Below are positions 60,617 through 64,000 of a DNA stretch of 64,000 nt, piece after piece. The notes beneath the pieces were generated by a model. It had not been told where the DNA came from. It ran no database searches and saw nothing but the letters and a program-made list of their open reading frames with translations. The stretch's first letter is position 1, and every line of letters begins with the position of its first letter. The DNA comes from Herpetosiphonaceae bacterium (lineage in GTDB: Bacteria > Chloroflexota > Chloroflexia > Chloroflexales > Herpetosiphonaceae). Position numbers and translations under genes: made by a program. The stretch lies in assembly GCA_013538855.1 (NCBI GenBank), contig JABXJS010000127.1, positions 28,600 to 92,599 on the forward strand, written 5' to 3'.

Positions 60617-61627
60617 TTAATCAACACTCTGTGTTCTAAGATCGATGCCTGCGCGCAGCACTTTTTCGTAGAAATCGTACTGCCGTGTTTTGTGCATACC
60701 CGCCTGCTCGTAGAGCTTGGTCGCTCCAGTTAGGCTAGCGGCATCAACACCAAGCCCAGCGCGCTTTTTGCCCCGTCGGTAGAACTCGCCCAGGGCATGG
60801 TTGAGCAGCGCTAGCCCAATCTTCTGCCTGCGCCACTCGCGTCGCACGCCCAACGTGCCTACCCAGCCCATCGCTGGGTCATCGTCGATCTTCGGCCAGC
60901 ACACGGCGATGCCAATGACGCGCTCAGCATGGAGCGCTACAAACCATAGGCTTGCATCATAGTCGTAGCCATTGCGTGTGTGCTCCCACTGCTCTAGATG
61001 CTGCTCTAGCGGCTCATTCACCCGGCCCCAATGATCGTTGAATGTGGCAGCGTAGGTCTCCACCAGCGCGCTGAACTCTGTCTCTGGGTTGTAGGGTCGA
61101 ATGCTGACGCCTGCTGGCATCTGCGCAGGCTCTGGCGGGCTATCTAGCTCGCGGACCATGCGCCAGAAGTGGCGCACTAGCTCAAACCCATGCTGCTTCA
61201 ACAGGGTGGCTGCGTCGGTTGCTGTGTTGAAAATGTGGGTGCTGAGCACAACCTGTGCGCCAGCCGGCGCTAGCGCCAGCGACGCATCCGCGCGTCGATG
61301 TGCCCACTCGATGATAGCGCTGCCTAACCCGCGCCCACGATGGGCTGGATGTACGCGCCCCCACACGGCCACCTGCACATGGGCTGTGCCGGTGTCCCAA
61401 AACTCACCGTAGGCCGCCAGTTGGCCGTCGCTCGTCCAGTAGGTGCGCCGGTCGGTGGCAATATTAACGCCTGGCTCGGTCCACTCGAAGTTAAGCGAGT
61501 CAATGCTGAACTCTGGGCTGCCGAGTTGTTCAATCGCACAGATGTTGATCAGCTCGACGACCGCCGGTAGATCGTCAAAGGTCGGCGGGCGCATAATGTA
61601 CTGTTCGGTGGCATAGCTGCTCGTCAC
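60617..61627 (-). CDS. Two-domain GNAT acetyltransferase, copy 1 (336 residues)
   Basis: Two GNAT-like halves as in mycothiol-synthase-type architectures. The N-terminal half (about 9-140) has RPPTFDDLPAVVELINICAIEQ and HPAHRGRGLGSAII. The C-terminal half (about 160-325) has VGTLGVRREWRRQKIGLALLNHAL and GVDAASLTGATKLYEQAGM, a complete acetyl-CoA site. I prefer the GTG at 61627: a GAGGG site precedes it and the paralogue at 61693-62703 begins at the equivalent point. An ATG at 61669 is possible and would add 14 residues. It is followed closely by the single-domain GNAT gene. The substrate is unknown; mycothiol synthesis is not implied. Confidence 0.9.
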   Translation of the reverse strand: MTSSYATEQYIMRPPTFDDLPAVVELINICAIEQLGSPEFSIDSLNFEWTEPGVNIATDRRTYWTSDGQLAAYGEFWDTGTAHVQVAVWGRVHPAHRGRGLGSAIIEWAHRRADASLALAPAGAQVVLSTHIFNTATDAATLLKQHGFELVRHFWRMVRELDSPPEPAQMPAGVSIRPYNPETEFSALVETYAATFNDHWGRVNEPLEQHLEQWEHTRNGYDYDASLWFVALHAERVIGIAVCWPKIDDDPAMGWVGTLGVRREWRRQKIGLALLNHALGEFYRRGKKRAGLGVDAASLTGATKLYEQAGMHKTRQYDFYEKVLRAGIDLRTQSVD

Positions 61628-61692
61628 GATCAAACCCTCGCTGAGCGCATACAAATAGGTGATCTCCATGCGCAGATCACCTATTGCTGTCT

Positions 61693-62703
61693 TTAGTCTA
61701 CATGGTCGGTTGTCAGATTGATGCCTGGGCGCAAAATCTTTTGGTACGAGTCATACTGCCGCGTCTTGCGCATACCCGCTCGCTCATACAGCTTGGTGGC
61801 CCCGGTCAGGCTGGCGGCATCGACCCCCAGGCCCACGCGTTGCTGGCCGCGCTGATAGAACTCGCTGAACGCATGGTCAAGCAGCGCTAGCCCAAGCCGC
61901 TGCCTGCGCCACTGGCGTCGCACGCCCAGCGTGCCCACCCAGCCCATCGCTGGGTCTTCGTCCATTTTCGGCCAGCAGACTGCAAAGCCTGCGACTTCTG
62001 TCCCATCCGTAGCGACAAACCACAGGCTGGGATCATAGTCGTGCAGGGCGCGCATATGCTCCCAGCGCTTGAGATGGCCTTCAAACGGCTGCTCCACAAA
62101 GCCCCAGTGATCTTGAAAAGATTCCATGAAGGCCCGGATGAGCGGCTCTAGCTCGGTGGCTGGATCATAGGGCCGAATTGTCATGCCCGCTGGCAGCACT
62201 GGCGCGCTTGGCGGCGTGTCTAGCTCGCGCTCCATGCGCCAGAAGTGGCGCGTGAGCTGAAAGCCATGCTCCTGCAGCAGGGCCGCGCCTTGCAGATCGG
62301 TGCTGTAGACGCCCGCCTCTAGGGTCACTTGCGCACCCTCAGGTGCAAGCGCAATCGATGCCTGCGCACGCTCATTGGCCCACGCTAAGATTTGCGGGCC
62401 AAAGTCTTGGTCGCGGTAGTCTGGGTGGATGCGCAGCCACACATAGGTCTTGATGTGCGTCTCGGTGGCGTCGCCGTACTCGCCATAGGCCACGAGCTGA
62501 CCATCGGCGGTCCAGTAGGTGCGGCGGTCGGTGGCAATATTCACTGTCGGCTGGGTCCACTCGTCGTGGATGGTCGCGACGCTGAACTCCGCTGCGCCAA
62601 TTTGCTCAATCGCGCAGATGTTCAGCAGTTCGACGACCGCCGGTAGGTCGTCAAAGGTTGGCGGGCGCACAATGTACTGTTCGGTGGCATAGCTATTGGT
62701 CAT
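61693..62703 (-). CDS. Two-domain GNAT acetyltransferase, copy 2 (336 residues)
   Basis: Closely similar to copy 1 over its whole length, sharing SYATEQYI, RPPTFDDLPAVVEL and VGTLGVRR. The acetyl-CoA loop of the second half is RRQWRRQRLGLALLDHAF; the first half has HPDYRDQDFGPQIL, a weakened loop (the G-x-G is not kept), so the N-terminal domain may be inactive. The ATG at 62703 follows a GAGG site. The gap of 65 bases to the start of copy 1 allows co-transcription. The spread of substitutions points to tandem duplication followed by divergence. The substrate is unknown. Confidence 0.9.
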   Translation of the reverse strand: MTNSYATEQYIVRPPTFDDLPAVVELLNICAIEQIGAAEFSVATIHDEWTQPTVNIATDRRTYWTADGQLVAYGEYGDATETHIKTYVWLRIHPDYRDQDFGPQILAWANERAQASIALAPEGAQVTLEAGVYSTDLQGAALLQEHGFQLTRHFWRMERELDTPPSAPVLPAGMTIRPYDPATELEPLIRAFMESFQDHWGFVEQPFEGHLKRWEHMRALHDYDPSLWFVATDGTEVAGFAVCWPKMDEDPAMGWVGTLGVRRQWRRQRLGLALLDHAFSEFYQRGQQRVGLGVDAASLTGATKLYERAGMRKTRQYDSYQKILRPGINLTTDHVD

Positions 62704-62827
62704 CGTAGGAGCCTCACTTGTTGTTCATCTGAAGTCTCTCCCAGTATGCCTATGTCCGCCCCAAATGCGCAGCCCCGTGCGACCGATCAGCGTTCCGCCT
62801 CTAGGTGTATCTAGCGCTTAGACTCCA

Positions 62828-62852
62828 GCGACCCACATAGACTGTGGGTCGC
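62828..62852 (-). terminator. Hairpin after copy 3 of the two-domain GNAT genes
   Basis: GCGACCCACA (62828-62837) pairs with TGTGGGTCGC (62843-62852). Flanking AGCGCT sequences on both sides could extend the structure. It lies 18 bases after the stop. No T-run is seen, so termination is likely but not certain. Confidence 0.5.
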
Positions 62853-62869
62853 CCTGAGCGCTTGTCGGC

Positions 62870-63877
62870 TTAGTTTACATGTGTCGTTGAAAGATCGATG
62901 CCGGGGCGCAAAATTTTCTCGTAGGTGTCGTCTTGTCTGCTCTTGTGCATGCCCGCCCGCTCATAAAGCCGCGTGGCTCCGGTCAGGCTGGCGGCATCGA
63001 CCCCCAGGCCAGCGCGTTTTTTGCCGCGGCGCTGAAACTCGTTGAACATGAAGTTGAGCAGCGCCATGCCCAGCCCCTGCTGCCGCCACGGTCGCCGTAC
63101 CCCCAGCAGGCTGATCCAGCCCATCTCCGGATCATCGTCGGCCTGCGGCCAGCAGGTGGTGAATCCGGCGATCTCGTCGCCGTCCAGCGCCAGCAGCCAC
63201 AGGCTCGGATCATAGTCGGGGTTGCTGCGCGAGTGATCCCATAGGGCAACGTGCCTTTCCAGCGGCTGCTCAACGAAGCCCCAGTGATCGCGGAATGCGT
63301 CGGCATAGGCTTGGACGAGCATCGCTAGCTCCGTCTCATGGTCATAGGGCCGCAGCGTAATGCCCGCTGGCAGCTCCAGCGCTGGCAGCGTCTGATCAAG
63401 CTCGCGCTCCATATGCCAGAAGTGGCGCGTAAGTTGGAAGCCATGCTGGCGGAGCAGCGCCGCTGTGGTCGTATTGGTGCTGTAGATCTTCGTTCCTAGA
63501 TTGATTTGGGCCTCGGCTGGAGCTTGCCGGATGGACGTCTGCGCTCGTTGATGCGCCCAATCAATGATTGCGCTGCCTAGCCCGTGCTGGCGATGGCTGG
63601 GATGGATACAGACCCATACGCCAAGCCGCACGTGGGCGGCTGTGCCATCCCAAAACTCGCCATAGGCGGCGAGCTGCCCGTCGGCGGCCCAGTAGGTGCG
63701 GCAATTAGTCGCGATGTCAACGTTTGGCTCAGTCCATGCAGCATTGATTGAGTCGTGGCTGTGCTCTGGTCGCCCGATGTGTTCGACGGCTTCCAGATTG
63801 AGCAGCTCGACGACCGCAGGCAGGTCATCGAAGGTCGGCGGTCGGACGATGTACTGGGTGTCGCTAGCAGCAGTCAT
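62870..63877 (-). CDS. Two-domain GNAT acetyltransferase, copy 3 (335 residues)
   Basis: Third member of the tandem family. The N-terminal half keeps RPPTFDDLPAVVELLNLEAVEHIG and a good loop, HPSHRQHGLGSAII. The C-terminal half has ISLLGVRRPWRQQGLGMALLNFMF and the shared GVDAASLTGATRLYERAGM. Both acetyl-CoA loops look intact, unlike copy 2. The ATG at 63877 is preceded by a GAGGCT stretch, a weak site. A gap of 166 bases with a hairpin separates it from copy 2, so it may be transcribed alone. The substrate is unknown. Confidence 0.9.
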   Translation of the reverse strand: MTAASDTQYIVRPPTFDDLPAVVELLNLEAVEHIGRPEHSHDSINAAWTEPNVDIATNCRTYWAADGQLAAYGEFWDGTAAHVRLGVWVCIHPSHRQHGLGSAIIDWAHQRAQTSIRQAPAEAQINLGTKIYSTNTTTAALLRQHGFQLTRHFWHMERELDQTLPALELPAGITLRPYDHETELAMLVQAYADAFRDHWGFVEQPLERHVALWDHSRSNPDYDPSLWLLALDGDEIAGFTTCWPQADDDPEMGWISLLGVRRPWRQQGLGMALLNFMFNEFQRRGKKRAGLGVDAASLTGATRLYERAGMHKSRQDDTYEKILRPGIDLSTTHVN

Positions 63878-64000
63878 TGTGTTGGAGCCTCATCTATCTA
63901 ACAGATACTCAGTAGATCACAGGATTGGCTCGGGTGGCGTGTAGGGTCGGTACGGTGCGAGCGGGATAGCCCGAACCATGCCGTAGATGGCCGTTACGGC
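63878..64000. other. Window end, upstream region of GNAT copy 3
   Basis: No coding sequence can be supported. A short inverted repeat (GCCGTA at 63980-63985 with TACGGC at 63995-64000) lies at the very edge of the window and cannot be judged. Confidence 0.4.

Overview
The window looks like part of a chromosome from a filamentous, monoderm-type Chloroflexota bacterium (class Chloroflexia is my best guess). It has high-GC codon use and very large secreted proteins built from PKD, NHL, carboxypeptidase-regulatory, Calx-beta and RHS modules. It also has a SARP/NB-ARC/TPR regulator with an N-terminal extension that I associate with Chloroflexota, and short C-terminal motifs of the LPLxx type. The assignment rests on protein style only; no rRNA or taxonomic marker is present.

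Layout. Positions 1-2076 hold a small membrane protein, a LuxR-type DNA-binding protein and a CpaF/TadA-like ATPase that has lost its key nucleotide-binding residues. Positions 2077-3991 are the remains of a ZomB/AftB-like membrane glycosyltransferase gene, broken at its 5' end and by a frameshift. Positions 3995-4781 hold no recognisable gene. From 4782 to 11078 come a secreted jelly-roll protein, a secreted Asp-box propeller protein, a small conserved-looking protein and a secreted two-propeller protein. From 11345 to 43084 two giant genes lie in tandem on the minus strand: a 2772-residue lipase/NHL/Calx-beta protein and a 7764-residue protein. A MarR regulator (43327-43746) and a SARP-type regulator (44158-47457) follow. 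From 47758 to 60019 an RHS protein and a secreted toroid/PKD/FG-GAP protein form a plus-strand pair. The window ends with four minus-strand GNAT acetyltransferase genes, three of them tandem paralogues.

The main novelty is the 7764-residue protein. It contains 23 copies of a Cys-pair/WG module alternating with carboxypeptidase-regulatory-like domains (period about 190 residues). Its C-terminal third is a super-repeat of about 800 residues: one six-unit NHL block plus two modules, with the NHL block occurring three times. A fourth six-unit NHL block sits in the adjacent 2772-residue protein. Together with the Asp-box, PD40-like and FG-GAP propellers, this region is a locus of secreted repeat proteins, plausibly a cell-surface, sheath, adhesion or self-recognition system. 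That role is inference. The regulators between the blocks could control it, and a 34-base inverted repeat upstream of the giant gene is a candidate binding site.
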